In this document: piece after piece, positions 17,670 to 27,091 of the stretch
How positions within the stretch are numbered: the stretch's first letter is position 1
How the letters are laid out: each line of letters starts with the position of its first letter
Assembly: GCF_001639065.2 (NCBI RefSeq)
Contig: NZ_LQXO02000012.1
Location: forward strand, 186,001-250,000
Source of the DNA: Vibrio barjaei
GTDB taxonomy: Bacteria; Pseudomonadota; Gammaproteobacteria; Enterobacterales; Vibrionaceae
Length of the DNA: 64,000 bases
Direction: 5' to 3'
The notes under the pieces: generated by a model
The model's database searches: none
Told to the model about the DNA's origin: nothing
Seen by the model: the letters and a program-made list of their open reading frames with translations, nothing else
Program-made: the position numbers and the translations under genes

Positions 17670-18889
17670 AACTGTTTATCTTTTAACTCAAAGCGCTGCT
17701 GTTCAATAGGCAGCGTTTTGGTTTTTGGCAGTTTAACTAGCACCCAACTCGCAAGCATGGCGACAACAAGACCGCTTAACGCCAAAAAGCTCATCACGCT
17801 GGCAACCCTATCTTGATCTAACAGAACCCCCACGATGTAAGTACCAATAGAGAACCCTACGGATACGGCGGCTGCCATAAACCCTTGCGCTGTTGCAGGT
17901 CGATAAGGGCTAATTTCGTCCGCTAGCGCGGCAATAGAAATGTCGTTCCACGCACCATTAATAATGGAGATTAATATCAGTGAGAGCGGTAAAAGCGCCA
18001 TAATATTGTGGCCAAACATAAACCAGATACTGATGCCTACAATTAGGTTTACTGTCACAGTGATGAACCAAAGTGAGGGGGCTCCATGAGTTGCCATCCA
18101 GGTTCCCGCGGGAGTGAGTGCGACGAGGGTGACAAGTGCTGCGATAGCCATTCCGAGTGCGGAACTCGATATGTTGACGCCAAACCCTTTATCAATAATG
18201 ACTGGTCCCATTTCCACCATATTTGAACCCACAAACATAGACATAAACACGCAAGCGACGAATCCAAACCAAACAACTTTAGAATGGTTTCGATCTGAAT
18301 TCGTGTTTAATTCATGAGGTTCAGCGATAGAGACCAGGGTCTTCGGTGGATAAAATACTGTAACGACGAGCAACAACAGGTCGAAGGCAAAGAGCGCGCC
18401 CAACTGTATATTCACAGATAGCTGCAAATAGTCCAGACAAGCAACGGTCACGCCAGCCACAGCTACCCCAACCATTTGAATTTGGAAAAGGTGTTTCAGT
18501 GCGTTCGACTGGCTTTTGGGTGTAGTATTTAAGCGCAAAGCAAACGTTGGGTTGAGAATAAGCAGGAGGTTACTGCCAAGACCAATCAAACAGGCAATAC
18601 CCCAGTAATGCCATTGCGTTGTAGAGACGAAAAGTAATAGCAGTAACGCGCTGGCATGACATATGAGAGCGAGTAGGTGCAGGGGTCTATGAAGCCTATA
18701 TTTATCGGCGAGAGAACCAAGCAAAGGGGCTGTTAAACCACTTAATCCTAAAATTAACATCACTTGACCAACGAGTAACGCGCTGTTGGTCCGGGATAGG
18801 ATGAGAGGGGCAACAATGATCGCAAGACCAACCCATTGAACAACGCCCATTGATGCTTGGCTTAGCTGCCATAAGTTGCTTTTTTTCAT
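17666..18889 (-). CDS. MFS transporter
   Basis: This is a 407-residue major facilitator superfamily carrier with about 12 hydrophobic segments. The A-type loop after TM2 reads GSLADKYRLHRP. Substrate and direction cannot be told. The 3' end overlaps the convergent cyclase gene by 4 nt, so no terminator separates them. Upstream is the desaturase gene with its own terminator between. Confidence 0.8.
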   Translation of the reverse strand: MKKSNLWQLSQASMGVVQWVGLAIIVAPLILSRTNSALLVGQVMLILGLSGLTAPLLGSLADKYRLHRPLHLLALICHASALLLLLFVSTTQWHYWGIACLIGLGSNLLLILNPTFALRLNTTPKSQSNALKHLFQIQMVGVAVAGVTVACLDYLQLSVNIQLGALFAFDLLLLVVTVFYPPKTLVSIAEPHELNTNSDRNHSKVVWFGFVACVFMSMFVGSNMVEMGPVIIDKGFGVNISSSALGMAIAALVTLVALTPAGTWMATHGAPSLWFITVTVNLIVGISIWFMFGHNIMALLPLSLILISIINGAWNDISIAALADEISPYRPATAQGFMAAAVSVGFSIGTYIVGVLLDQDRVASVMSFLALSGLVVAMLASWVLVKLPKTKTLPIEQQRFELKDKQF

Positions 18890-18923
18890 AGCAAAACCCG
18901 GTGATAAATAGGGCAGGAAGTAT

Positions 18924-18953
18924 AAAAAAAAGCGAGCATCAGTGATGCTCGCT
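18924..18953 (-). terminator. Terminator of the desaturase gene
   Basis: AGCGAGCATCA (18931-18941) and TGATGCTCGCT (18943-18953) form an 11-bp inverted repeat; the minus-strand reading then runs into eight Ts. It separates the desaturase from the downstream MFS gene. Confidence 0.88.
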
Positions 18954-18979
18954 CAGTGTCAACTTAATTGACTATCACA

Positions 18980-20119
18980 TTAGCTAATCGCTAATCTAGG
19001 GTTATTAACCATATTGTACCAACGACGTCTTTGTTCTTTTAACGTTAAGTCCAACTGTTCTATCTGTACTCGCAATAAGGCTTGCTCATACTTTTCTTTT
19101 ACATTGGATTTTGCCGACTTGATAAGTTGAGTCTTTAAGTCATCACATTCATTCAGTTTGCTGATCAAATGTTGCAGTTCCTGTTCAATCACCGAATGAA
19201 TTTGCTCTGCGTTGGGAAGTTGGAAGATTTTGCCCTTAGCCGTTTGCATGGTTTGCAGCAGACGTGCTTTTTCAATGCGATAAGGTGACACGCGTTTTAA
19301 TCCCTTGGCTAGCCCAACGTAAGCGCAAGAGCGTATTAACCATTTAGTCGGATCAAACTGCCACCAACGAATACCATTTCGATAGTCATGCTCAAAGATA
19401 TGGTGGAAGTTGTGGTACCCCTCACCGAACGTAACAAACGCTAAAATCCCGTTGTCCCGTGCCGTGTTTTTGTTGGTGTACGGCTGGGTTCCCCAAACAT
19501 GAGCTAAGGAATTAATAAAAAATGTCGTGTGATGACTGAGTACCAATCGCAGTGCTCCTACAATCAGCACAAAACCGATAATATCGCCGTAAATGGCTCC
19601 TAGAGCAATTGGGATACCGAAATTGGTGAGTAGGGCAAGGGCGACATAGTGTTTGTGTTGCCACATCACCACTTTGTCTTTTTGAAGATCTCGGCAATTA
19701 CGATAATCATCGTATCGAGCGGCTTGATACTCCCTAAGCATCCATCCGATATGTGAGTACCAAAAGCCTCGCTTCGCAGAGTAGGGGTCTTTGTCGTTAT
19801 TGTCTACGTGTTTGTGATGAACACGATGGTCTGAAGACCAGTGCAATGCGCTATTTTGCAGAGCAAAGGCACCACCAATGGCGAATAGGTATTTCAGTGA
19901 ATTATGCGCTTCGTACGCCTTGTGTGACCACAGCCTATGATAGCCCGCCGTAATGGACATACCACAAAATACAAAGGCAATGAGTAACCAAATCCAGTGT
20001 GCAAGGGTATAACCGTGTGTCACGCCGTACCATGTGGTGCCTACTGTGGCTAGGATAAAAGTGCCAAGAAAAATCGTGACGTTTAACCAAATTATCGGAG
20101 GCTTGTGAGCCGTGTTCAT
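18980..20119 (-). CDS. Acyl-CoA / delta-9 fatty acid desaturase with coiled-coil tail
   Basis: This is an integral-membrane di-iron desaturase that introduces double bonds into fatty acyl chains to adjust membrane fluidity. Three histidine boxes are seen: HRLWSH (61-66), HRVHHKH (98-104) and EGYHNFHH further on. After the catalytic part, the last 90-110 residues are charged and helical (ending LTLKEQRRRWYNM), probably a coiled coil. I start at MNTAHKPP (20119), which follows GGAG; the longer frame from 20221 is not supported. A FabR-like palindrome lies about 45 bp upstream. Confidence 0.9.
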   Translation of the reverse strand: MNTAHKPPIIWLNVTIFLGTFILATVGTTWYGVTHGYTLAHWIWLLIAFVFCGMSITAGYHRLWSHKAYEAHNSLKYLFAIGGAFALQNSALHWSSDHRVHHKHVDNNDKDPYSAKRGFWYSHIGWMLREYQAARYDDYRNCRDLQKDKVVMWQHKHYVALALLTNFGIPIALGAIYGDIIGFVLIVGALRLVLSHHTTFFINSLAHVWGTQPYTNKNTARDNGILAFVTFGEGYHNFHHIFEHDYRNGIRWWQFDPTKWLIRSCAYVGLAKGLKRVSPYRIEKARLLQTMQTAKGKIFQLPNAEQIHSVIEQELQHLISKLNECDDLKTQLIKSAKSNVKEKYEQALLRVQIEQLDLTLKEQRRRWYNMVNNPRLAIS

Positions 20120-20161
20120 ACAATAACTCCATTTAAGCTTACAACTGTTCGCCAGAATATC

Positions 20162-20178
20162 AGCGTACACGTGTAAGT
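20162..20178. promoter_or_regulatory. FabR-like palindrome upstream of the desaturase gene
   Basis: AGCGTACACGTGTAAGT contains a perfect 10-bp palindrome, TACACGTGTA. As I recall them, FabR/DesT-type operators at unsaturated-fatty-acid genes have a similar GTACA-x-x-TGT core. The position in the leader suits repression of the desaturase. The regulator is not in this window. Confidence 0.45.
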
Positions 20179-20368
20179 CAAAGAATAAGTTGTTACAGTG
20201 TTTAACGGAAAATTGCACCAATACTAGCTATCGACGGGTGAAAGTGGTGCGATATGAAGCATATGATTTGGCTAACTCTTTTAAAAACAGGAGTTTAATT
20301 AATGGTATGCATATTGCTTAATCTTTGTGGTCTTAGTTGTATACAATCAAAAATACATAAGGAATCAC

Positions 20369-21751
20369 ATGGAACAGCAACATAGCAGTGACTTAATCTA
20401 CGGACTGGATGAGAGACCCTCGGTAAAAGCCGCGAGTTACGCCGCACTTCAACATGTATTAGCGAGTTTTGTCGGCATCATTACCCCAACATTAATTATC
20501 GGAGGAGTGTTAGGACTTGGCGACCATATCCCATACCTTATTAGTATGGCGTTGATGGTCTCGGGAGTAGGTACTTTTATACAAGCGAAGCGAATTGGCC
20601 CAATTGGCGCAGGTATGATTTGCGTTCAAGGGACAAGCTTTGCTTTTTTAGGCTCTGTCTTGGGAGCTGGCTTTCTTGTCAAGGCTAACGGAGGAGGGCC
20701 GGATGAAATGCTCGCAACCATTTTTGGTGTGTGTTTCTTCGGTGCTTTTGTTGAAATTATCTTGTCGAGATTTATCGATAAACTAAAGGCTGTCATCACT
20801 CCTGTTGTTACGGGCATTGTGATTACGACGATTGGTATCTCGCTGATCAAAGTAGGTATTACTGACATCGCTGGTGGTTTCGGCGCCGAAGACTTTGGCT
20901 CTGCATCGAACTTAGCGTTAGGCGGCGTAGTCTTAGCAACCATAGTGATTTTAAACTTGAGCCGCAATACCATGGTGAGATTATCTTCGATTCTAGTTGG
21001 GTTATTGGTCGGGTGGTTAGTGGCGATGATGTTAGGCAAAGTCACCATGCCAGACTTTTCATCGCAACCATTCCTGAGTATTCCTATCCCTTTTAAGTAT
21101 GGATTCGCGTTTGATTGGCAAGCTTTTCTACCGATTGCTTTTATCTACCTGATTACCGCGATTGAATCGACGGGTGATCTAACTGCCAACTGTCTGTTTT
21201 CAAAACAGAAGATTGAAGGTAAGCAGTACATAAAACGAGTAAAAGCGGGCGTATTAGCAGATGGTATTAATTCAATGATTGCAGCGGTGTTTAATACATT
21301 CCCGAACACCACCTTCAGCCAAAACAATGGGGTGATTCACCTGACTGGAATTGCCAGTCGTTACATCGGATACTTCATTGCTGGCATCTTATTCTTACTT
21401 GGTCTGTTTCCAATACTTGGAGCTATCTTGATGACGATACCAAAGCCAGTGTTAGGCGGGGCAACTTTGGTAATGTTTGGTACTGTAGCTGCAGCAGGCA
21501 TCAAAATCATCGCAAGTGAAACACTAGATAGACGCCGAATTATGACTATAGCTATTTCACTAGGGCTAGGGTTGGGCGTTATGCTGGTGCCAGATTTGCT
21601 AAAAGAAGCCCCCAAACTGGTACAAACTATATTGGGGTCACCAGTGACAATGTCGGGCATCGCCGCGTTAGTGATTACAGGATTGCTGTCATTGGTGAAA
21701 GAGACGCCGCAAGAGACAGAGTTGAAATCTCAGTCATTACCTGAAGCGTGA
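20369..21751 (+). CDS. NCS2-family purine permease (xanthine/uracil type)
   Basis: This is a nucleobase:cation symporter of the NCS2 family, about 460 residues and some 14 membrane segments. The signature AIESTGDLTANCLFS in TM8 and NTFPNTTFSQNNGVI in TM10 match XanP/XanQ-type xanthine permeases, so xanthine or urate is more likely than uracil. I start at MEQQHSSDLIYGL (20369), preceded by AAGGAAT; the in-frame start at 20327 adds 14 residues with no match. It is monocistronic with a terminator. I saw no clear PurR box. Confidence 0.88.
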   Translation: MEQQHSSDLIYGLDERPSVKAASYAALQHVLASFVGIITPTLIIGGVLGLGDHIPYLISMALMVSGVGTFIQAKRIGPIGAGMICVQGTSFAFLGSVLGAGFLVKANGGGPDEMLATIFGVCFFGAFVEIILSRFIDKLKAVITPVVTGIVITTIGISLIKVGITDIAGGFGAEDFGSASNLALGGVVLATIVILNLSRNTMVRLSSILVGLLVGWLVAMMLGKVTMPDFSSQPFLSIPIPFKYGFAFDWQAFLPIAFIYLITAIESTGDLTANCLFSKQKIEGKQYIKRVKAGVLADGINSMIAAVFNTFPNTTFSQNNGVIHLTGIASRYIGYFIAGILFLLGLFPILGAILMTIPKPVLGGATLVMFGTVAAAGIKIIASETLDRRRIMTIAISLGLGLGVMLVPDLLKEAPKLVQTILGSPVTMSGIAALVITGLLSLVKETPQETELKSQSLPEA

Positions 21752-21794
21752 TATCTTTTTGCAACGAACGTAATCAGGCATTTAGTCGAGATAG

Positions 21795-21823
21795 AAAGGC
21801 CGTCGTTAAGAGACGGCCTTTTG
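21795..21823 (+). terminator. Terminator between purine permease and HAD phosphatase genes
   Basis: AAAGGCCGTC / GACGGCCTTT (10-bp arms, 7-base loop) ends in TTTT. It serves the permease gene and probably also the convergent ugp-operon HAD gene. Confidence 0.88.
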
Positions 21824-21840
21824 GTTGTCGCGAACATAAG

Positions 21841-22653
21841 TTAAGCACTTTGACGAGCTTCGACCAGTTGCTGAGCCAACTCAGCAAATCCGTATCCACC
21901 ATTACCGCTAGTCATATAACTGGGTTTCGCCCGTAGTTTTGACAGCAAAGGCGTTAGGTTATTTACGCCAAATGTAATGGGCAGCCAATCAAACATCGAC
22001 TCGTCATTGAGTGAATCACCGATGTAAGACAGTGTTTCCAATGCAAACACGCTCTGGTTACCGCTTACTTTAAGGTACTGTTCGCTGCTGAATCGTTTAC
22101 TGTGTTCACCGAGCCAAACATTGATGTGAATGGAACTCTGAGTGGCTTTCACTTCGTGTCCGTTAACGACTAGCGAGCGAATCTCATTGAGTAGTCGTGC
22201 ACTAACATCGTCTGAGACAGGTTCACGGTCTTGTCCGAGGTTTATAGCAACGTCGCAAAATCTAAAACTCTGGTCATTAGCAAACTCGATGCCTGGGTAG
22301 TAGGTAAGTAATACTTCTAAACGCTGTAACAGGAGTTGCTGGTTATTTCTCATCTCGTCCATAGGTTGTAGTGAGTGGACGTGAAACCCTTCTTGGTTTT
22401 TCATCATCCAAAATGCACCATTTTCCCCAATGACACCATGAACTGGCCACAGTTTGGCGATTTGGTCACACCAACCAGCGCAAGCGCCAGTGACAGCGAC
22501 GACTTTAATCCCACTCGACCTCAGTTTATTGAGTGCGAGTAATGTCTCGGGAGGTAATGCTCCCTCCCAAGTCAATGTGTCGTCCACATCGGTGAACAGC
22601 CACTCGATCTTTCTCGCTTGATGTGGCGATAACGCAGATAACGACTTAGGCAT
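21841..22653 (-). CDS. HAD-superfamily phosphatase at the end of the ugp operon
   Basis: This is a Cof-type (IIB) HAD hydrolase of about 270 residues. Motif 1 is FTDVDDTLTW (nucleophile and acid Asp pair), motif 2 is VVAVTG, and motif 4 is SYIGDSLNDESMF. It starts at 22653 inside the end of ugpC (8-nt overlap, AGAGGT ribosome site), so it belongs to the operon. The partner genes import glycerol-3-phosphate or its diesters, so a sugar- or polyol-phosphate is a reasonable substrate, but this is inference. E. coli has ugpQ in this position. Confidence 0.85.
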   Translation of the reverse strand: MPKSLSALSPHQARKIEWLFTDVDDTLTWEGALPPETLLALNKLRSSGIKVVAVTGACAGWCDQIAKLWPVHGVIGENGAFWMMKNQEGFHVHSLQPMDEMRNNQQLLLQRLEVLLTYYPGIEFANDQSFRFCDVAINLGQDREPVSDDVSARLLNEIRSLVVNGHEVKATQSSIHINVWLGEHSKRFSSEQYLKVSGNQSVFALETLSYIGDSLNDESMFDWLPITFGVNNLTPLLSKLRAKPSYMTSGNGGYGFAELAQQLVEARQSA

Positions 22654-23752
22654 TAATGACCTCTTGCTGAAGAGTAGTGCGATCATTGAAATGAAGGCGC
22701 TTTGAGGTTTCATTGCTGAAAAGATGTAGATGCTGTCGATCGACATCAATACCAAGTTGATCGCCAATGGCTATTTTGGAGTGACCTTCGACACGGACAA
22801 CCAGTTTTTGAGGCTCACTTCCGGATGTGATGCAATAGAGTAATAGATCAGCCCCCAGTGCTTCGATGAGTTCAACTTCTACATGAAACCAAGGATCAAT
22901 GTCGTTTAGCGTCAAATGTTCAGGCCTTAGCCCCAGTTTTACTGAGCCAAGGTTAAGAGTTTTGGTATCCATTTTGAATAACGATGAACCCAGCTCTATA
23001 CCTTCAACGGTTACCTTGGCGTCGAGAATGTTCATAGACGGTGAGCCAATAAAGGTTGCCACGAACAGAGATTCTGGGTAGTCGTAAATATCTAAAGGAG
23101 TGCCCACTTGCTCAATATTACCTTTGTTGAGTACCACCAACTTATCGGCTAGTGTCATGGCTTCGACTTGGTCGTGCGTAACGTATACCGATGTGGTGCC
23201 AAGGCGGCGCTGTAAGCGTTTTATCTCGAGTCGCATTTGAACTCGTAGCTTGGCGTCCAAGTTGGATAAGGGCTCGTCAAATAAAAAGACTTTAGGTTCA
23301 CGCACAATGGCACGGCCCATTGCTACTCTCTGACGCTGACCTCCAGAAAGCTGCTTCGGTTTTCGATCCAGTAAACCATCGAGCTCGAGCATTTCCGCTG
23401 CTTGGCCGACAAGGCGCTGTATTTCCGCTTTTGGCGTTTTTCGATTGCGAAGTCCATAGGCCATATTGTCGTATACCGTCATATGCGGGTATAACGCATA
23501 GTTTTGGAACACCATGGCAATATCGCGTTCACCAGGTTCTAGTTCGTTCACGATGTTATCGTCGATACGCAGAGTTCCGGAACTGATTTCTTCCAGTCCA
23601 GCCAGCATACGTAGCAAGGTGGATTTGCCACAACCACTTGGACCAACAAGGACAACCATCTCACCGTCATCGATGTCGAGGTTGATATTAGGGATCGCTT
23701 GGTAACCATTTGGGTAGCATTTAGCGATATTAGAAAGAGTAAGCGTTGACAT
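22646..23752 (-). CDS. ugpC: sn-glycerol-3-phosphate ABC transporter ATPase
   Basis: This is the MalK/UgpC-type ATPase that powers import through UgpA/UgpE. Walker A is GPSGCGKST (37-45), the signature is LSGGQRQRVAMGRA, and Walker B is VFLFDEPLSNLDAKLR. The C-terminal TOBE-type regulatory domain (KLGLRPEHLTL onwards) is complete and the 368-residue length is normal. It abuts ugpE by one base. The assignment as UgpC and not MalK rests on the operon. Confidence 0.93.
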   Translation of the reverse strand: MSTLTLSNIAKCYPNGYQAIPNINLDIDDGEMVVLVGPSGCGKSTLLRMLAGLEEISSGTLRIDDNIVNELEPGERDIAMVFQNYALYPHMTVYDNMAYGLRNRKTPKAEIQRLVGQAAEMLELDGLLDRKPKQLSGGQRQRVAMGRAIVREPKVFLFDEPLSNLDAKLRVQMRLEIKRLQRRLGTTSVYVTHDQVEAMTLADKLVVLNKGNIEQVGTPLDIYDYPESLFVATFIGSPSMNILDAKVTVEGIELGSSLFKMDTKTLNLGSVKLGLRPEHLTLNDIDPWFHVEVELIEALGADLLLYCITSGSEPQKLVVRVEGHSKIAIGDQLGIDVDRQHLHLFSNETSKRLHFNDRTTLQQEVINA

Positions 23753-24601
23753 TTATTTCTCCGAATCTACCAAGCCTTTGACGAATACTTTTTGCATAGC
23801 AATAACCACGATGACTGGCGGTAACATGGCGATGATGGTGGTGGCCATGATCTTGTTCCACTCGATTACGCCATCGACGACGCCAAGCATTTGCTTAATA
23901 CCCATCACGATCGTGTAGTACTGAGCATCAGTGGTAATAAGTAATGGCCAGAGGTATTGGTTCCAACCATAGATGAAAGTGATCACGAATAGTGCTGCAA
24001 TATTGGTGCGTGAGAGAGGAAGCAGAATATCGAAAAAGAACTTAATCGGACCTGCGCCATCAATACGGGCCGCTTCGACTAGCTCATTCGGCACGGTCAT
24101 AAAAAACTGCCTGAATAAGAATGTAGCCGTTGCACTCGCGATGAGAGGAATGGTTAATCCCGAAAACGAGTTAAGCATGTTCAAATTAGTGATGACTTCG
24201 AACGTCGGCATGATTCTCACTTCGACTGGTAACATTAACGTGAAAAAGATCATCCAAAACGCAATCATTCGTCCGGGAAAGCGGAAAAAGACCACAGCAT
24301 AAGCAGACGTTATTGAAATAGTCAGCTTTCCTATGGTGATACACAGCGCCATGATAAGAGAGTTGGTCAGCATGTGTGTGATTGGAAGCGCGTTGTTGTT
24401 AAATGTACTTTCATTGCTCAGCAGGTCTGAGAACACACTAAATCCCAGATCGCCAAACCATAACGGTGTGCCTGTCGCGAACTCTGTGTTCTCATGTGTC
24501 GTCGCTACCAAAGCTATCCACACCGGTAAAGCAATAGAAACAATGCCTAATACAAGAATAATGTGACAAAACACATTGAAAAGAGGTCTTCTTTCTACCA
24601 T
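23753..24601 (-). CDS. ugpE: sn-glycerol-3-phosphate ABC transporter permease
   Basis: This is one of two inner-membrane channel subunits, 282 residues with about six membrane segments. The EAA loop that docks on the ATPase is EAARIDGAGPIKFFFDILLPL. Its start overlaps the ugpA stop by one base, indicating coupled translation. Sequence and order match ugpBAEC operons. Confidence 0.93.
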   Translation of the reverse strand: MVERRPLFNVFCHIILVLGIVSIALPVWIALVATTHENTEFATGTPLWFGDLGFSVFSDLLSNESTFNNNALPITHMLTNSLIMALCITIGKLTISITSAYAVVFFRFPGRMIAFWMIFFTLMLPVEVRIMPTFEVITNLNMLNSFSGLTIPLIASATATFLFRQFFMTVPNELVEAARIDGAGPIKFFFDILLPLSRTNIAALFVITFIYGWNQYLWPLLITTDAQYYTIVMGIKQMLGVVDGVIEWNKIMATTIIAMLPPVIVVIAMQKVFVKGLVDSEK

Positions 24602-25482
24602 TAGTACGCTACCTTTTTCTCAACATATTTGAATTGAATAACGGTCAGCATTGCGACCAAAACCATAAGAATGACCGATTGTGCTGCTGATGAACCAAGA
24701 TCGAGTCCAATAAAGCCATCGTTATATACTTTATATACCAGCGTCGATGTACTGTTACTTGGACCACCTTGTGTCATTGCATGAATAATGGCGAAGGTGT
24801 CGAAGAACGCGTAGACAAAGTTAACCACGAGTAAGAAAAAACTGGTTGGGGAAATAAGTGGAAAGCTAATCGTTAGAAAGCGTTTCACCGGACCACTACC
24901 ATCAATTGCAGCAGCTTCGTGCAACGATTTAGGAACCGATTGCAAGGCAGCTAAGAAGAAGAGGAAGTTATAACTGATCTGTTTCCAGGTTGAAGTTATT
25001 ACTACCATCCACATGGCATGGCTTCCGTTTAATGTTGGATTCCAATTAACCCCAAACCAATTCAAGATATCGGTAACAACCCCGATGGTCGGGTCAAACA
25101 AAAATAGCCATAGAGATCCTGCAACAACGGGTGCGACCGCGTATGGCCAGATGAGAAATGTGCGATATACCGTGGCACCTCTAACGATATGCTCAGCAAA
25201 AGCAGAGAGAATGAGCGCACTGACTAATGCCAGCAGTGCAACGCTGATACTAAATTGGATCGTAGTGAAAAAGGAATCAAGGTAGTAGCTATCGTTGAGA
25301 AGCTTAGTAAAGTTCTCCAGACCAACAAACTCACGGCTGATGCCAAACGCATCCTCCAATTGAGAAGACTGAAATACAGCCTGACCTGCGGGCCAAATAA
25401 AGAAGACAAGGGTAATAATAAGCTGAGGTGCGATTAACGCATAGGGCAGCCATTTATTTTTAAAAACAACTTGTGATGACAT
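24601..25482 (-). CDS. ugpA: sn-glycerol-3-phosphate ABC transporter permease
   Basis: This is the second channel subunit, 293 residues from the start at 25482 ([16 protein letters not shown]), against 295 in E. coli. The EAA loop reads [21 protein letters not shown]. An in-frame upstream start at 25536 is rejected because the extra codons fall on a strong intergenic hairpin. It is followed directly by ugpE. Confidence 0.93.
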   Translation of the reverse strand: MSSQVVFKNKWLPYALIAPQLIITLVFFIWPAGQAVFQSSQLEDAFGISREFVGLENFTKLLNDSYYLDSFFTTIQFSISVALLALVSALILSAFAEHIVRGATVYRTFLIWPYAVAPVVAGSLWLFLFDPTIGVVTDILNWFGVNWNPTLNGSHAMWMVVITSTWKQISYNFLFFLAALQSVPKSLHEAAAIDGSGPVKRFLTISFPLISPTSFFLLVVNFVYAFFDTFAIIHAMTQGGPSNSTSTLVYKVYNDGFIGLDLGSSAAQSVILMVLVAMLTVIQFKYVEKKVAY

Positions 25483-25497
25483 ACGGTGTACCAAAGA

Positions 25498-25526
25498 GCC
25501 GTCACTCTCGATCAGAGAATGACGGC
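25498..25526 (-). other. Stem-loop between ugpB and ugpA
   Basis: GCCGTCA pairs with TGACGGC at the base and a further CTCT/AGAG segment extends the stem. No long T-run follows. Such hairpins after a binding-protein gene usually protect its 3' end, so that ugpB outnumbers the permease subunits. Confidence 0.65.
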
Positions 25527-25542
25527 GAAAAGACAAAGACTA

Positions 25543-26850
25543 TTATTTTTGTGTGCGTTCAAAGCGGCGCAACTGCTCGTCACCACGACGAACGGCATTG
25601 TTAAGTGCAGACTTAGCGGATGCTTTGCCTGCCCACACGGCTTCTAACTCTTCATTAATGATGTCGCGGGTTTGTAGGAAGTTACCAAAGCGAATGCCTT
25701 TTGAGTTCGCTGTTGGTATTGTTGATGTCATTTGTAATACCGCAGTATCTGTTCCTGGATTCGCTTGGTAGAAGCCTTGTTGCTTAGTCAGTTCGTAGGC
25801 TTGTTTGGTGATAGGCAGGTAGCCAGTGAACTGGTGCCAATCTGCTTGAACCTCAGGGCTCGACAAATACGTGAAGAACTTAGCAACGCCTTTGTATTCC
25901 TCTGACGTATGACCTCTAAGTACCCAAAGTGATGCACCGCCAATGATGGTATTTTGCGGCTTTGTAATTAGGTCATCATCGTACGGAAGCTGCGCAACGC
26001 CCACGTCAATACCTTTCATGTTCTCCTTAATCCCCGCTAGGCCAGCAGAAGAGCCCATAGTCATCGCACACTCTTGTGTATAGAAAAGAGGCATGCCATC
26101 CGATTGACGGCCGCCATATTTGAAGATGCCTTCTTTTGACCAATCGCCCATTTGTTGGATGTGTTTTACGTAAGGCGCGTCATTGAACTTGAACTCAGTA
26201 TCAAAACCACCAAAGCCATTATTCTCAGTCGCCACAGGAATGTTGTTACGAGCGCCGAAGTTCTCTATTTGAGTCCAAGATTGCCATGTGGTTGTGAAGC
26301 CACATTTCGCGCCTGACGCTAACAGCTTACGCGAGACCGCTTCCATTTCCTTCCAGGTTTTTGGTGCGTCCTTGATGCCCGCTTTTTTAAACATGTCTTT
26401 GTTGTAGTACATCACAGGTGTTGAACTGTTAAACGGCATAGACAGCATCTGTCCATCGTTCGTAGTGTAGTAGCCCGTTACTGCGGCAAGGTAGTTGTCT
26501 GCGTTAAATGGTTCTTTAGTATCAGCCATCAACTCATAAACAGGGTAGATTGCTTGCTTAGCACCCATCATGGTTGCGGTACCTACTTCGAATACCTGAA
26601 CGATTGCTGGTTGTTCTTTTGCTCTGAAAGCAGCGATAGCACTGGTCATAGTTTCTGCATAGCTGCCTTTGTACACTGGCTTAATCTCGTATTCGGATTG
26701 GCTAGCGTTAAAGTCAGCGGCAATTTCATTGACCTTTTGACCTAAAGCGCCACCCATGGCGTGCCACCATTCAACCTCGGTTTTCGCGTGTGCTTGAGCA
26801 CTGATAACTGCCATTGTTGCCGCAATTGCCGTGAGGTGCTTAATAGACAT
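25543..26850 (-). CDS. ugpB: sn-glycerol-3-phosphate ABC transporter substrate-binding protein
   Basis: This is a periplasmic binding protein of 435 residues. A signal peptide ends near AQAHA (residue 22), and the mature protein begins KTEVEWWHAMGGALGQKVNE, the UgpB opening. It delivers glycerol-3-phosphate or glycerophosphodiesters to UgpAEC. It is the first gene of the operon. The upstream region shared with ugpQ has a Pho-box-like site and TGTTCG repeats. Confidence 0.95.
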   Translation of the reverse strand: MSIKHLTAIAATMAVISAQAHAKTEVEWWHAMGGALGQKVNEIAADFNASQSEYEIKPVYKGSYAETMTSAIAAFRAKEQPAIVQVFEVGTATMMGAKQAIYPVYELMADTKEPFNADNYLAAVTGYYTTNDGQMLSMPFNSSTPVMYYNKDMFKKAGIKDAPKTWKEMEAVSRKLLASGAKCGFTTTWQSWTQIENFGARNNIPVATENNGFGGFDTEFKFNDAPYVKHIQQMGDWSKEGIFKYGGRQSDGMPLFYTQECAMTMGSSAGLAGIKENMKGIDVGVAQLPYDDDLITKPQNTIIGGASLWVLRGHTSEEYKGVAKFFTYLSSPEVQADWHQFTGYLPITKQAYELTKQQGFYQANPGTDTAVLQMTSTIPTANSKGIRFGNFLQTRDIINEELEAVWAGKASAKSALNNAVRRGDEQLRRFERTQK

Positions 26851-26875
26851 ATCTTTTCCCTTATGATTTTAAGTA

Positions 26876-26936
26876 TCTGTTCGACAAGACAAGAGCAAAT
26901 GTTCGCTTGTGTTGTTTTATCTGCTCCATTTGTTCA
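26876..26936. promoter_or_regulatory. TGTTCG repeats in the ugpB-ugpQ divergent region
   Basis: TGTTCG occurs at 26878 and 26900 and TGTTCA at 26931, in the same orientation, spaced 22 and 31 bp. TGTTCG is the conserved half of GlpR operators, and the glpK upstream region here has the same pair at 22 bp. They may be bound by GlpR or by the paralogous DeoR-family protein at 27890. Confidence 0.5.
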
Positions 26937-26968
26937 AATGAAAGTTAAGCGACGAAAATGACGCTTAG

Positions 26969-26986
26969 GTGACAGTTAAATGAACT
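26969..26986 (-). promoter_or_regulatory. Pho-box-like site upstream of ugpB
   Basis: Read on the minus strand, AGTTCAT-TTAA-CTGTCAC has the 7-4-7 layout of a PhoB box: the second half matches at 7 of 7, the first at 4 of 7. It lies about 120 bp before ugpB and is oriented toward it. The ugp operon of E. coli is PhoB-activated. Confidence 0.45.
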
Positions 26987-27091
26987 TATTTGAAAGGTTT
27001 TGTTTTCATCAAGGATGGTTTTAACTGCAATACGCTTGTCATAAAGGGCTGGGATGCTGCATGTGAAAATAAATGAACATATGAGGGAATC

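Noticed and set aside
27035..27055. Second Pho-box candidate near ugpQ (TTGTCAT followed by GGCTGGG)
   Set aside because: The first half is good but the second half, 11 bp on, matches at only one of seven positions.
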